Source: Candidatus Planktophila sp. (GTDB lineage Bacteria > Actinomycetota > Actinomycetes > Nanopelagicales > Nanopelagicaceae). From it: a DNA stretch of 64,000 bases. The translations under genes were made by a program, and so were the position numbers. The notes beneath the pieces are model-generated. The model was not told the DNA's origin, ran no database searches, and was given only the letters and a program-made list of their open reading frames with translations. The stretch's first letter is position 1. The number at the start of each line of letters is the position of its first letter. Location of the stretch: assembly GCA_009691135.1 (NCBI GenBank), contig SHVF01000003.1, forward strand, positions 1-64,000, given 5' to 3'. Below are positions 30,912-40,077 of the stretch, in pieces.

Positions 30912-31654
30912 TGATTTCCTTTCTTTGCCATAAAGTTCATAAATGCTTCCATAGCCTCATCCGATTGCAGAGCGAGCGAGAAGAGTTCAAACTCTGCTCT
31001 CATGACTGCAGAAACCGCGTCATGCTTGCTCGCCTTTAATAGCGCTTTGGTATTTATCATCGCCTGTGGTGGATTCTTTGCAATCTGATTAGCCAGTTCC
31101 AGCGCCTCGCCAATTGGGTCTGCGGCAATTGATGCAACTAACCCCATAGTTTGCGCACTTTCGGCGTCAAAACTTTCTCCAGTAAAGAAAATTTTGGCAG
31201 CTCTTTGATACCCGACTAAAAGAGGAAATAGATAGCTTGAGCCTGCTTCCGGGACTAAGCCCAGGGATGCAAAAGGCATCGAGAATTTCGCGCTTGGTGA
31301 TGCGATCACAACGTCGCAATGCAAGAGCATTGTCGTTCCGATGCCAACGGCATTACCTTTAACGGCAGCGATAAGTGGCTTGGGAAATTCAAGTAGTGAG
31401 CCAAGGAAACGAGCAACATCGCTGTCTTGACCAGTTGGTGGATTTGCTAAAAAATCTGCGATGTCATTACCTGCAGTGAAATGATCACCTTCACTGCTCA
31501 GAACTACTGCTCTGACTCCGAAGTCGGCGGCAGCCTCATTTAAACCAGTTGCAAGCGCGGCGTACATCTCGCGAGTTAGCGCATTCATTTTCGTTGGACG
31601 GTTGAATGTAAGTATCTGAACTTCGCCTTCACGGCGGCTGATGATTTCGGCCAT
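30908..31654 (-). CDS. Enoyl-CoA hydratase/isomerase family
   Basis: Crotonase motifs FTAGNDIADF, GNAVGIGTTMLLHCDVVIAS; 4-nt overlap with SDR gene. Confidence 0.9.
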   Translation of the reverse strand: MAEIISRREGEVQILTFNRPTKMNALTREMYAALATGLNEAAADFGVRAVVLSSEGDHFTAGNDIADFLANPPTGQDSDVARFLGSLLEFPKPLIAAVKGNAVGIGTTMLLHCDVVIASPSAKFSMPFASLGLVPEAGSSYLFPLLVGYQRAAKIFFTGESFDAESAQTMGLVASIAADPIGEALELANQIAKNPPQAMINTKALLKASKHDAVSAVMRAEFELFSLALQSDEAMEAFMNFMAKKGNQ

Positions 31655-31697
31655 TCGCGCATGCTACTTGCCGGTAACCTCCAAGTAAAGGGGCACA

Positions 31698-32054
31698 ATG
31701 GAAAGAGCACAACGGCGTGGCGGAGAGGCCAACATGGCACCAGAGAGAATTCTTAGCACACGCGAACTCAATCCTTTTGAAAAATTAGTCTTGGGACTGC
31801 TCTGCGAAGGTAAAACTAATTCAGCGATTGCTCGCAAAACTTCGCATAATGAAAAAGTCATTGAGAATACAATCAGTCGCACAGTAAGTGCGTTCAACAT
31901 TAAATCAGATCCAGATACGAATATACGTGTAATGCTAGCCCTAGCATTTCGCACACATTACGGCGATGCCGCATTCGACCGGCTAAGTGTTGCCTGTTCA
32001 CATTCGGAAGAAGATGAAGAAGGTCAAAAACTTTGTAATAGCGAGAATCATTAG
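31698..32054 (+). CDS. Small stand-alone LuxR/GerE-like HTH protein
   Basis: LNPFEKLVLGLLCEGKTNSAIARKTSHNEKVIENTISRTVSAFNI resembles a LuxR-type HTH; start may be 31734. Confidence 0.65.
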   Translation: MERAQRRGGEANMAPERILSTRELNPFEKLVLGLLCEGKTNSAIARKTSHNEKVIENTISRTVSAFNIKSDPDTNIRVMLALAFRTHYGDAAFDRLSVACSHSEEDEEGQKLCNSENH

Positions 32055-32107
32055 TTCGTATTTAAGTTAATTCGCTCACTTTTTTCTAGGGCGAGCACTC
32101 CCCAAGG

Positions 32108-32113
32108 TATAAT
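32108..32113 (+). promoter_or_regulatory. -10 box TATAAT 6 nt before LysE start (leaderless)
   Basis: tataat-tatgac-ATG. Confidence 0.8.
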
Positions 32114-32119
32114 TATGAC

Positions 32120-32773
32120 ATGGTCATCCCTAGCCGCATCTTTGAATACATCATCGCGGCAATGATAATCATTTTGGCGCCCGGACCAAGTGTTCTATTT
32201 GTTATTGCCCGAGCAATTGCATGGGGTAGAAAAGTTGCCGTATTCACTGTCGCCGGAAATGTAACTGGCGCATTCGTGCTTTCATCTTTAGTTGCATTTG
32301 GTTTAGGTCCAATACTCTCTAGTTCAGAGTTGGCCTACTCAGCTGTGCAATGGGGTGGTGGTGGATACCTTGTCTATCTGGGAATTACTGCGATAGGCGC
32401 ACGCAAAATACATGCCGCTGATATGCGAAATCAAGGTGGCAGCGTCCCAACATTTTGGAGATCAGTTCGCGATGGTTTCTGGGTTGGAGCGTTAAATCCC
32501 AAAGGGCTAGTTTTCTACGCCGCCGTTCTGCCACAGTTTGTCGATATCGAACGTGGGCATGTGACCTCACAACTCTTACTTCTTGGCGCTCTCTTCTCAA
32601 TTTTGGCATTTATCTCAGATGGTTCTTGGGGCTTACTTGCCGGAACCGCGCGTGCATGGCTGGCAAGTGATGAGAAACGGTTAGAAAATTTAAGGTCAAT
32701 TGGTGGAATAGTGATGATTACCTTGGGTCTGTTGGTCATTGCGTCAGCGGTGCGTGATTTAATCACCACATGA
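32120..32773 (+). CDS. LysE-family translocator
   Basis: MIIILAPGPSVLFVIARAIAWGRK; WVGALNPKGLVFYAAVLPQFV. Confidence 0.9.
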   Translation: MVIPSRIFEYIIAAMIIILAPGPSVLFVIARAIAWGRKVAVFTVAGNVTGAFVLSSLVAFGLGPILSSSELAYSAVQWGGGGYLVYLGITAIGARKIHAADMRNQGGSVPTFWRSVRDGFWVGALNPKGLVFYAAVLPQFVDIERGHVTSQLLLLGALFSILAFISDGSWGLLAGTARAWLASDEKRLENLRSIGGIVMITLGLLVIASAVRDLITT

Positions 32774-33465
32774 ATTCAAAGATCGTAAAACCGCAGAACC
32801 CCGCGCGCGACACTATTGCGCCATCAGATTTAACGTTTGGTTTATCTACCTGCAAGCGATGTATTTGGATTAAGTATTGGTTTAAAGTCACGATGCCAGG
32901 GCAATTTCCGCTAGTCAAACCTTTATCGGCAGCACAAGAAGAACACTTTCATCGCGCGGCAATGCCAGATCTTGATCCTTCTCTTGCACCGGGCGTTGTT
33001 AAGCAATGGGGTCAATGGGTAAAGAGCGCACCGATTGAAATTGATGGCAAGGCAACACGTTGGAGAATTTTGGGTATTTACGATCTATTGGCGCATTACG
33101 AAGATGGATCAGTTGGAATCATCGACTGCAAGGTTTCAGATTCTGATCGCGACAACGCCCAGTTCTATGCCCCGCAACTAGAGGCCTATGCCTACGCCCT
33201 GGAAAACCCAGATAAAGGCAAACCCTTTCCTGTCTCGACTATGGGGTTATTGGTCTGGAAATTAGCAGGAATCACAGAGACTCTCGATGGCAAATATGGT
33301 TTTGGGGTTACCCAGCACTACCTTCATGTCACACGCGATCAAGCACAATTTAAATCTCTAATCTCAGATTTGATTGACGTTGTAGAAGGTGATCTTCCTA
33401 CATCTGGTCCAGATTGCGATACCTGCAACTACCTGACAAAGCGATTGGCTCTAGAAGGTAATTAA
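32770..33465 (+). CDS. PD-(D/E)XK nuclease family protein with CxxC pairs
   Basis: ILGIYDLLAHYEDGSVGIIDCKVS...QFYAPQLEAYAYAL; CKRC near N-terminus and CDTC near C-terminus. Confidence 0.78.
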   Translation: MNSKIVKPQNPARDTIAPSDLTFGLSTCKRCIWIKYWFKVTMPGQFPLVKPLSAAQEEHFHRAAMPDLDPSLAPGVVKQWGQWVKSAPIEIDGKATRWRILGIYDLLAHYEDGSVGIIDCKVSDSDRDNAQFYAPQLEAYAYALENPDKGKPFPVSTMGLLVWKLAGITETLDGKYGFGVTQHYLHVTRDQAQFKSLISDLIDVVEGDLPTSGPDCDTCNYLTKRLALEGN

Positions 33466-34148
33466 TCTTCGCTTTCGTCAGCCGATTTCTTTGCTTTGGT
33501 TGCGTAAGTATCCACATATTCTTGGCCAGACATCTCTTGAATCGTAGCCATAATTTGATCTGTGACATCACGAAGATATTGTAAATCTGTCGAATCGCCA
33601 TCAAAGTACATTGGTTCACCAAAAATCATTTTTACGCGCATAACTTTAGGCACAACAGTTCCGGTAGGTTGAATTTTCTCAGTATTAAACATCGCCACTG
33701 GGATAATTGGCGCACCGGATTCGATTGCTAAACGCGCGATTCCGGTACGACCTTTATATAAACGTCCGTCAGGTGAGCGAGTTCCTTCAGGATAAATTCC
33801 AAGACATTTGCCTTCTGCCAAAACTTTTAAACCTGTGATCAGTGCGGCTTCGCTTCTGCGCCCACCTGAACGGTCAACTGGAACTTGGCCAAGTGCGATA
33901 AAAGTTAACTTCTTTAATAAACCTTTAGGTCCAGGTGAAGTGAAATATTCACTTTTTGCTAAGAAAGTCACTTTACGAGGAACGACCAAAGGCATAAATA
34001 TCGAATCACTAAATGAGAGATGGTTTGAAGCAATAATTAAAGGACCAGAAGCTGGAACGTGTCTTAACCCTTTGACCTTGGGGCGAAAGAGAATCATAAG
34101 AAATGGCGTAAGAAACGCGCGCAAGATGCCATATGGCAGGTTGTTCAT
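33462..34148 (-). CDS. 1-acylglycerol-3-phosphate O-acyltransferase
   Basis: SNHLSFSDSIF; YPEGTRSPDGRLYKGRTG. Confidence 0.92.
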   Translation of the reverse strand: MNNLPYGILRAFLTPFLMILFRPKVKGLRHVPASGPLIIASNHLSFSDSIFMPLVVPRKVTFLAKSEYFTSPGPKGLLKKLTFIALGQVPVDRSGGRRSEAALITGLKVLAEGKCLGIYPEGTRSPDGRLYKGRTGIARLAIESGAPIIPVAMFNTEKIQPTGTVVPKVMRVKMIFGEPMYFDGDSTDLQYLRDVTDQIMATIQEMSGQEYVDTYATKAKKSADESED

Positions 34149-34165
34149 GACGCTAATTTAGCGTC
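34149..34165. repeat. Perfect 8+8 bp inverted repeat at the acyltransferase start
   Basis: gacgctaa-t-ttagcgtc. Confidence 0.9.
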
Positions 34166-34207
34166 AAATCGTTCCAATGTGCGAATATGAGCCATGGAGC
34201 AAGGCTA

Positions 34208-34486
34208 ATGAGCGAGAAAAGTAACCGCGATCACGATGCTGATGATGCTAATGATCGCGAATTAATCAATATGGAATTCGAATCAATGGTTGAAGGTCTC
34301 TCACTTGACGAGTCGTCACCTTCAACCTATCTAGATGAACTAGAAAATTTTATCGATCAGAACAGATTTATTGCTCCGACTCCCCCACGTAAATCGCTAA
34401 CTGCAAGCGTCAAGTCCGCACTTTCAGCATTTAAGAAGTGGAAAGAAGGCAAGACAGATCGCGATGATGATGGAGTAGCAATCTAA
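34208..34486 (+). CDS. Small acidic hypothetical protein
   Basis: MSEKSNRDHDADDANDRELINMEFESMVEGLSLDESSPSTYLDELENF...; ORF call extends to 34187. Confidence 0.6.
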   Translation: MSEKSNRDHDADDANDRELINMEFESMVEGLSLDESSPSTYLDELENFIDQNRFIAPTPPRKSLTASVKSALSAFKKWKEGKTDRDDDGVAI

Positions 34487-35430
34487 ATTCTAGAAAGATC
34501 GGCGACGCCAACTAGGCCGGCGTGGTTGCCAAGAACAGCTGCAACAATTTCTGGATACGGATGTTTTCCACTAAACGGAATCAATCTAAGTGCGGCATCA
34601 CGTGTTGGTCCAAGGAATAACTCGCCCGCATCAATTACGCCACCGCCAAGTACGACGCAACTTGGGTCAATGACTGCGCATAATGAAGCGATTCCAGCAC
34701 CTAAGTATGTAGCCATGGTGTTGAAGGCTGCGATTGCAACTGGATCACCATCTCGAGCTGCTTCGGTAATGTGGCTACCTTTTAAGCCTTCGATAGTTCC
34801 ATCTCCACGTTCCAACAAATTACGCGCTAACAACGGGCTCGCATCTATCGCCTCGCGTGCATGTCGAATCAGCGCCGAACCAGAGGCGTATTGCTCAAGA
34901 CATCCTCGTATTCCACATCCACACAACTGGCCCTCTGGAACTAATCGAATATGACCAAGTTCAGCACCAATTCCAAATGCACCACGGAAAACTGAACCAT
35001 CAAAAATCAAGCCACCACCAACTCCAGTTCCAAGGGTTAACATCATTAAATCGTTACGGCCTCGTCCGGCGCCGAATTTAAATTCCCCCCAAGCGGCGGC
35101 GTTCGCGTCATTTTCTAGGACAATTTTTTTGTGAAGAATTTCCGTTAACTCACTTACCAAATTAACGCCGTTCCAATTAGAGATATTTGGAGTAGCCAAC
35201 ATGGTCTGCCGATCGGAGGAGATAAAACCTGCGGCAGAAACCCCAATGGATTCAACTGGATATTGCTGGGCTAATTCGCTTGCAACGTTTGCAATTGCTT
35301 CGGTTAAGGCGCGACCACCTGCGCGCGGTGTATCGCACCTAGCAGTTGCTAATATTTCACCGCTACCAGTTACGACTCCGCCGAGTACCTTGGTGCCACC
35401 AATATCGATACCAATTGCATTTACAGCCAC
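34483..35430 (-). CDS. ROK-family glucokinase
   Basis: GIDIGGTKVLGGVV; LGTGVGGGLIFDG; ELGHIRLVPEGQLCGCGIRGCLEQYASG. Confidence 0.93.
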   Translation of the reverse strand: MAVNAIGIDIGGTKVLGGVVTGSGEILATARCDTPRAGGRALTEAIANVASELAQQYPVESIGVSAAGFISSDRQTMLATPNISNWNGVNLVSELTEILHKKIVLENDANAAAWGEFKFGAGRGRNDLMMLTLGTGVGGGLIFDGSVFRGAFGIGAELGHIRLVPEGQLCGCGIRGCLEQYASGSALIRHAREAIDASPLLARNLLERGDGTIEGLKGSHITEAARDGDPVAIAAFNTMATYLGAGIASLCAVIDPSCVVLGGGVIDAGELFLGPTRDAALRLIPFSGKHPYPEIVAAVLGNHAGLVGVADLSRI

Positions 35431-35434
35431 TTAG

Positions 35435-35872
35435 TTAGCCTTCAAGATGTTCTTTAAGCTGCTTAAGTGCGCTTTCGATAGTTGATTTCTCTTGCTTTGC
35501 GATCATCATCGCTGGAATTGGCATCGAAAGTCCCACAGATAATTCGTACGTTACTGAGGTTGTGTCGGCATCTAGACTCTTGAGCAAATATGCACCATCC
35601 ATCTTCGTAAGTATGTTGGCATCTTCAAGTGAGAATGTGACTTTAGAAGGAGCCGAAGACCAATCGAAGGCAAGAGTTACGACATCTTTAACGGGTCCTG
35701 CGTCAACTGTTAATTTCGCCTTAAGGGCTCTGCCTAGCGAATCGGTCTCTAGTACTTCAACCTTTTTAAACGAACCCGACCATTCGGGATAGGAAGCTAC
35801 AGCAAATAGTGTTGCGCCGACTTCGGAGATAGGGGCATCAATGCTGATCGTGGAACTACTGAATTCGCTCAT
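35435..35872 (-). CDS. SRPBCC (polyketide cyclase-like) family protein
   Basis: SSTISIDAPISEVGATLFAVASYPEWSG; ATG at 35872 preferred over 35878. Confidence 0.83.
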   Translation of the reverse strand: MSEFSSSTISIDAPISEVGATLFAVASYPEWSGSFKKVEVLETDSLGRALKAKLTVDAGPVKDVVTLAFDWSSAPSKVTFSLEDANILTKMDGAYLLKSLDADTTSVTYELSVGLSMPIPAMMIAKQEKSTIESALKQLKEHLEG

Positions 35873-35946
35873 GCCCAAAGGTTACCTGTAAAAAAGACCT
35901 TTCCAGCCTCTCCCTTTTTTTGAGGGCGGGCGATAGCGTTAGCGCC

Positions 35947-37737
35947 ATGAACTCAATCACAATTGCGCCCCTTGTCCCTGCCGCATCTTCCGGCAACCTC
36001 ACAAATCTGATCACAGAACGTGCCTGGTTTGAACCTAATCGCACGATGATGTCGCGCCCCTTGGGCGATGGCTGGCAGAAAGTTAACGCAACGGAACTGG
36101 AAGCTGAAATTCGTGCAACTGCAAAGGGGCTAGTTGCTGCCGGAATACAAATAGGCGACCGAGTAGCAATCATGGCGCGTACTCGATACGAGTGGACGAT
36201 TTTAGATTTTGCCATTTGGTTTGCTGGCGGATGCGTTGTTCCAATTTACGAAACATCTTCGGCTGAACAAGTTGATTGGATCCTTAGCGACTCAGGCGCC
36301 GTTGGCTTAATCGTTGAAACTCCAACGCACCGTGAATTTGTTAACCCAGTCCTTCCATCGCACACCAAACATCTCTGGACCATGACCGACGATATTCTAT
36401 CTGTACTGGCAAATACTGGTGCTCATATCAGCGATGATGAAATAGATCGCAGACGAAACACTTTGCTACCTGAGACGCTGGCTACATTGATCTACACCTC
36501 AGGAACAACTGGAAAACCAAAGGGAGTTCAGTTAACTCACGGCAACTTCCTTTCCGAGTGCGGCAACGTTGTTGAAGGTGCCAGCGATCTATTCTTGAAA
36601 CCTGATGGTTCAACACTTCTCTTTCTGCCAGTTGCCCACGTTTTCGGCCGCATGGTTCAAATTGGAGCGATCCGCGCAGGTTTGCATCTTGCTCATTGCA
36701 GTGATCCGGTTGGCCGTCTGATGCCAGATCTGGCTTCATTTAAGCCAACATTTGTCCTTGCTGTTCCGCGAATATTCGAAAAGGTTTACAACAGCGCAGA
36801 GGCTAAGGCAGATGCTGCAGGAAAGGGAGATATATTCCGTAAGGCTGCCGAGGTTGCCATTGCCTATAGCGAAGCCATGGATAAGCGAGGATTTAATCCG
36901 CTACTTTCGCTAAAGCATGCCTTATTCGATAAGTTGGTTTTCTCAAAAATTCGCGCGGTGCTCGGCGGAAACGTTGAAGCTGCAATCTCAGGCGGTGCCC
37001 CACTTGGAAGCCGCCTGGGACATTTCTATCGCGGAGCCGGAGTCACAATTTATGAAGGCTACGGATTAACTGAAACGACAGCGGGAGCGACTCTAAATAT
37101 CACAAGTTCAATCAAAGTTGGCACCGTTGGAAAACCGATCCCAGGAACTTCAATCAAAATTGCAGAGGACGGTGAAGTCCTTATAAAGGGACCAATCGTG
37201 ATGCACGGTTATTGGCAGAATGATGAAGCCAACGCGGAAGCCTTTACCGCAGATCATTGGTTTCAATCTGGAGATTTGGGAAAGATTGATGAAGATGGTT
37301 TTCTTTCTATCGTCGGACGCAAGAAAGAATTGATCGTTACCGCCGGCGGCAAGAACGTTGCGCCAGCAGTTCTAGAAGATCGCTTGCGTGCTCATCCTTT
37401 GGTTAGCCAGTGCATGGTTGTCGGTGATAACCAGCCATTTATCGCAGCACTTGTAACCATCGATCAGGATGCACTTAAGAATTGGGTGGTTGCCAATAAG
37501 AAAGATGGCGCCACGATTGCAACTCTTACCCAAGATCCCGACCTTATTTCTGTCGTTCAAACTGCCGTTGATGAAGCAAATAAGGCGGTTAGTAAAAGTG
37601 AGTCAATTCGAAAATTTGTAATCCTATCTACAGATTTCACAATAGCTGGAGGGCAACTAACAGCCAAGCTCTCTATCAAGCGACATGTGGTTGCGCAAGA
37701 ATTCGCTAAGGAGATTACGCAACTCTTCACCAAGTGA
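35947..37737 (+). CDS. Long-chain acyl-CoA synthetase / AMP-dependent ligase (FadD15-like)
   Basis: LIYTSGTTGKPKGVQLTHGNF; YEGYGLTETTAG; GRKKELIVTAGGKNVAP; start ATG 35947 preferred because TAGCGT lies 7 nt upstream. Confidence 0.93.
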   Translation: MNSITIAPLVPAASSGNLTNLITERAWFEPNRTMMSRPLGDGWQKVNATELEAEIRATAKGLVAAGIQIGDRVAIMARTRYEWTILDFAIWFAGGCVVPIYETSSAEQVDWILSDSGAVGLIVETPTHREFVNPVLPSHTKHLWTMTDDILSVLANTGAHISDDEIDRRRNTLLPETLATLIYTSGTTGKPKGVQLTHGNFLSECGNVVEGASDLFLKPDGSTLLFLPVAHVFGRMVQIGAIRAGLHLAHCSDPVGRLMPDLASFKPTFVLAVPRIFEKVYNSAEAKADAAGKGDIFRKAAEVAIAYSEAMDKRGFNPLLSLKHALFDKLVFSKIRAVLGGNVEAAISGGAPLGSRLGHFYRGAGVTIYEGYGLTETTAGATLNITSSIKVGTVGKPIPGTSIKIAEDGEVLIKGPIVMHGYWQNDEANAEAFTADHWFQSGDLGKIDEDGFLSIVGRKKELIVTAGGKNVAPAVLEDRLRAHPLVSQCMVVGDNQPFIAALVTIDQDALKNWVVANKKDGATIATLTQDPDLISVVQTAVDEANKAVSKSESIRKFVILSTDFTIAGGQLTAKLSIKRHVVAQEFAKEITQLFTK

Positions 37738-38303
37738 GCAACGCCGCTCGCTTAGATCTCGCACGTGAACTCCATGATGGAATTGCTCAAGATCTGGTTG
37801 CACTTGGTTACCAACTAGATCTCTTGCTCGCGCCTTCGGATACTTCAATGGAATCGCGCAGAGAGATTCGCGGTATGCGATTTCGCGTTGATGAGATGAT
37901 CTCTAAAGTGCGTCGTGAGATGTATGAACTTAGAGATCAGAAGATGGAGAGCGTTCAGGATTTTCTAGCCAAAATTGCTCAGGAACTTTGTGGATCAGCC
38001 TTAACCAAAGTTTATATAGAAGAGTTCTTTATTAATGAAGTGCTCAGCGATAACGTTAGAGCGATTGCTACAGAATTACTACGCAACAGCGTGAGTCATG
38101 CTAGGGCTAGCGAGATTGAGTTGCACTTGAGGCAGATAGAAAATCATATCTACCTAGAAGTGCGTGATAACGGTATTGGAGGTGCCACAATGGAGAGTTC
38201 ACGTTTGGGTTTAATCGGAATACAAGAAAGAGTAGAAAGCTTCGGTGGAACCCTGTTCTATCAATCAAATGAACTTGGGACTCGTATCTCCGTAACCCTT
38301 TGA
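37734..38303 (+). CDS. Short soluble sensor-less histidine kinase (HisKA_3/HATPase)
   Basis: LARELHDGIAQDLVALGYQLDLLL H-box; ELLRNSVSHA N-box; VRDNGIGG; GTGA overlap with acyl-CoA synthetase. Confidence 0.87.
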   Translation: MSNAARLDLARELHDGIAQDLVALGYQLDLLLAPSDTSMESRREIRGMRFRVDEMISKVRREMYELRDQKMESVQDFLAKIAQELCGSALTKVYIEEFFINEVLSDNVRAIATELLRNSVSHARASEIELHLRQIENHIYLEVRDNGIGGATMESSRLGLIGIQERVESFGGTLFYQSNELGTRISVTL

Positions 38304-38923
38304 TTGATCAGATAAACCCGCAGATACTTATTGTCGATGATCATCCATCGGTTCGATCGGGGGTTCGGCGCGCAATTGAAGGTGCGGGGCTGCGCTGTTG
38401 CGGCGAGGCAGCATCGCGTGATGAAGCCGTCGCTCAAATTGCACTCCATGATCCTGACGGTGTAGTCCTTGATTTAAATCTTCCAGATGGTTCCGGGCTC
38501 GATGTCATAAGTTGGATTCGCGAGCACTCGCAAACTATGGCAATCGTAATATTGACTATGAGCGATGAAGATTCGTATCTATTGGCGGCGATGAAATCTG
38601 GAGCCAGCGCATACGTAAAGAAGAGCGCTCCATTGTCGCAATTAATTGCCTCACTCAAAGCAGCGCTTGCACAACCTAATAATTTCAGCGCACCAGGTAT
38701 GGCATCAATTATTTCTATAACCAAGATAAGTTTAGATTTAACTCCGCGTGAACTTAGCGTTCTCAAAGCTCTCTCACTTGAGGGTGCTAATAAGGATTTA
38801 GCAAGATCCCTTTTTATATCGGAGGCTACATTCAAAACCCATCTCGCATCTATCTATACCAAGATGGGTGTATCGAGCAGATTTAGCGCTATTAATAAAG
38901 CGCGTAACCTCAATCTTTTATAA
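38300..38923 (+). CDS. NarL/LuxR-type response regulator
   Basis: ILIVDDHPSVRSGVRRAIEGAG, VVLDLNLPDGSG, LTPRELSVLKALSLEGANKDLARSLFISEATFKTHLASIY; TTG start overlapping kinase stop. Confidence 0.93.
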   Translation: MIDQINPQILIVDDHPSVRSGVRRAIEGAGLRCCGEAASRDEAVAQIALHDPDGVVLDLNLPDGSGLDVISWIREHSQTMAIVILTMSDEDSYLLAAMKSGASAYVKKSAPLSQLIASLKAALAQPNNFSAPGMASIISITKISLDLTPRELSVLKALSLEGANKDLARSLFISEATFKTHLASIYTKMGVSSRFSAINKARNLNLL

Positions 38924-40055
38924 GTAAATCCCTAAAGGTATCTGCCCAAATTTGCCAACGCCAATTTGAGTAAATCCATTTACGTCCCGTAACTCCCATA
39001 GCTCGAGCTTTCTCTGGATTATCGAATAGCGAAATTATTGCTCCCGCAACATCATCTGGATTTGTTCCATCAACAGTTAGCCCAGTTACTCCTTCAAGCA
39101 CCGCATCTGGAGCGCCTCCAGAAATACCTGCAACCACGGGAAGTTCGCACGAGCTGGCTTCTAGATAAACAATTCCCAGCCCTTCAACTTCTAGGCCTGC
39201 TAAGCGAGACCGTGATGGCATCGCAAAAATATCTCCAGCACTTATATATCTCGGTAGATCGGCATGTTGAATTCTTCCGATAAATGTTATTGCGTTCGCA
39301 ACTTTTAACTTTGCAACTAAATTCTCCAAATAGTCACGATACGGGCCCTCGCCGACCATCAAAATATGCGCGGTGGGATGGTTCTGCAGAATTTTTGGCA
39401 GGGCGGCAATCAAAGTATCTTGACCCTTGCGGTGAACGAGTCGACCAACGCTAATAATTACCTTTTTATCGGTTAAGCCTAGGGAGTTACGCAACTCTGC
39501 CGCATCCGGATGAGGCGCGAAATGATCGGTATCTATGCCTGGTGCAATCTTCACCATCGCCTGCGAAGCGCGATTTGAGAGTGATCGTGAAATCTCGGAT
39601 CGCGTGAAATCTCCCAGGTAAGTTAAATGATCGACGTTATTACCTATGAAACGAATGACAAATTTAAATGGCCACACCTTTGACCACCAAACTTCGTGTC
39701 CGTGAGTAAGTGCAACTATTCGAGATATCCCGACTTTACGAATCCACCGAGACATTATCGCAAGCGGCGCAGCAGCTCCAAAAAACGCTGTTTCAATTTT
39801 TTCTTCTTTAATAACTTTAGAAACAGCGCGAACTACTCGTAGAGTTGGCAGTAAGATTTTTGACTTATCTCTAATTACTTTTACTCCAAATTCGCGTAGC
39901 CATTTTTCATCGTATTCGGAGGTCTGATCTTGGTTGGATGTATAAACAGTTATTGCGCCTTTAGGAAGTCTCTCAATTAACCCCATAACAAAAGTCTCGA
40001 TACCACCGGCGCGAGGACCAAAATCGTTGGTGATGCAGATTATTTTTTGTTGCAT
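38910..40055 (-). CDS. pimB: GT4-family glycosyltransferase, PimB-like
   Basis: CITNDFGPRAGGIETFV; GRLVHRKGQDTLI; SGGAPDAVLEGVTGLTVDG; fadD15/NlpC neighbourhood. Confidence 0.75.
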   Translation of the reverse strand: MQQKIICITNDFGPRAGGIETFVMGLIERLPKGAITVYTSNQDQTSEYDEKWLREFGVKVIRDKSKILLPTLRVVRAVSKVIKEEKIETAFFGAAAPLAIMSRWIRKVGISRIVALTHGHEVWWSKVWPFKFVIRFIGNNVDHLTYLGDFTRSEISRSLSNRASQAMVKIAPGIDTDHFAPHPDAAELRNSLGLTDKKVIISVGRLVHRKGQDTLIAALPKILQNHPTAHILMVGEGPYRDYLENLVAKLKVANAITFIGRIQHADLPRYISAGDIFAMPSRSRLAGLEVEGLGIVYLEASSCELPVVAGISGGAPDAVLEGVTGLTVDGTNPDDVAGAIISLFDNPEKARAMGVTGRKWIYSNWRWQIWADTFRDLLIKD

Positions 40056-40077
40056 TAACTTATCGTTAGCAGAATTA

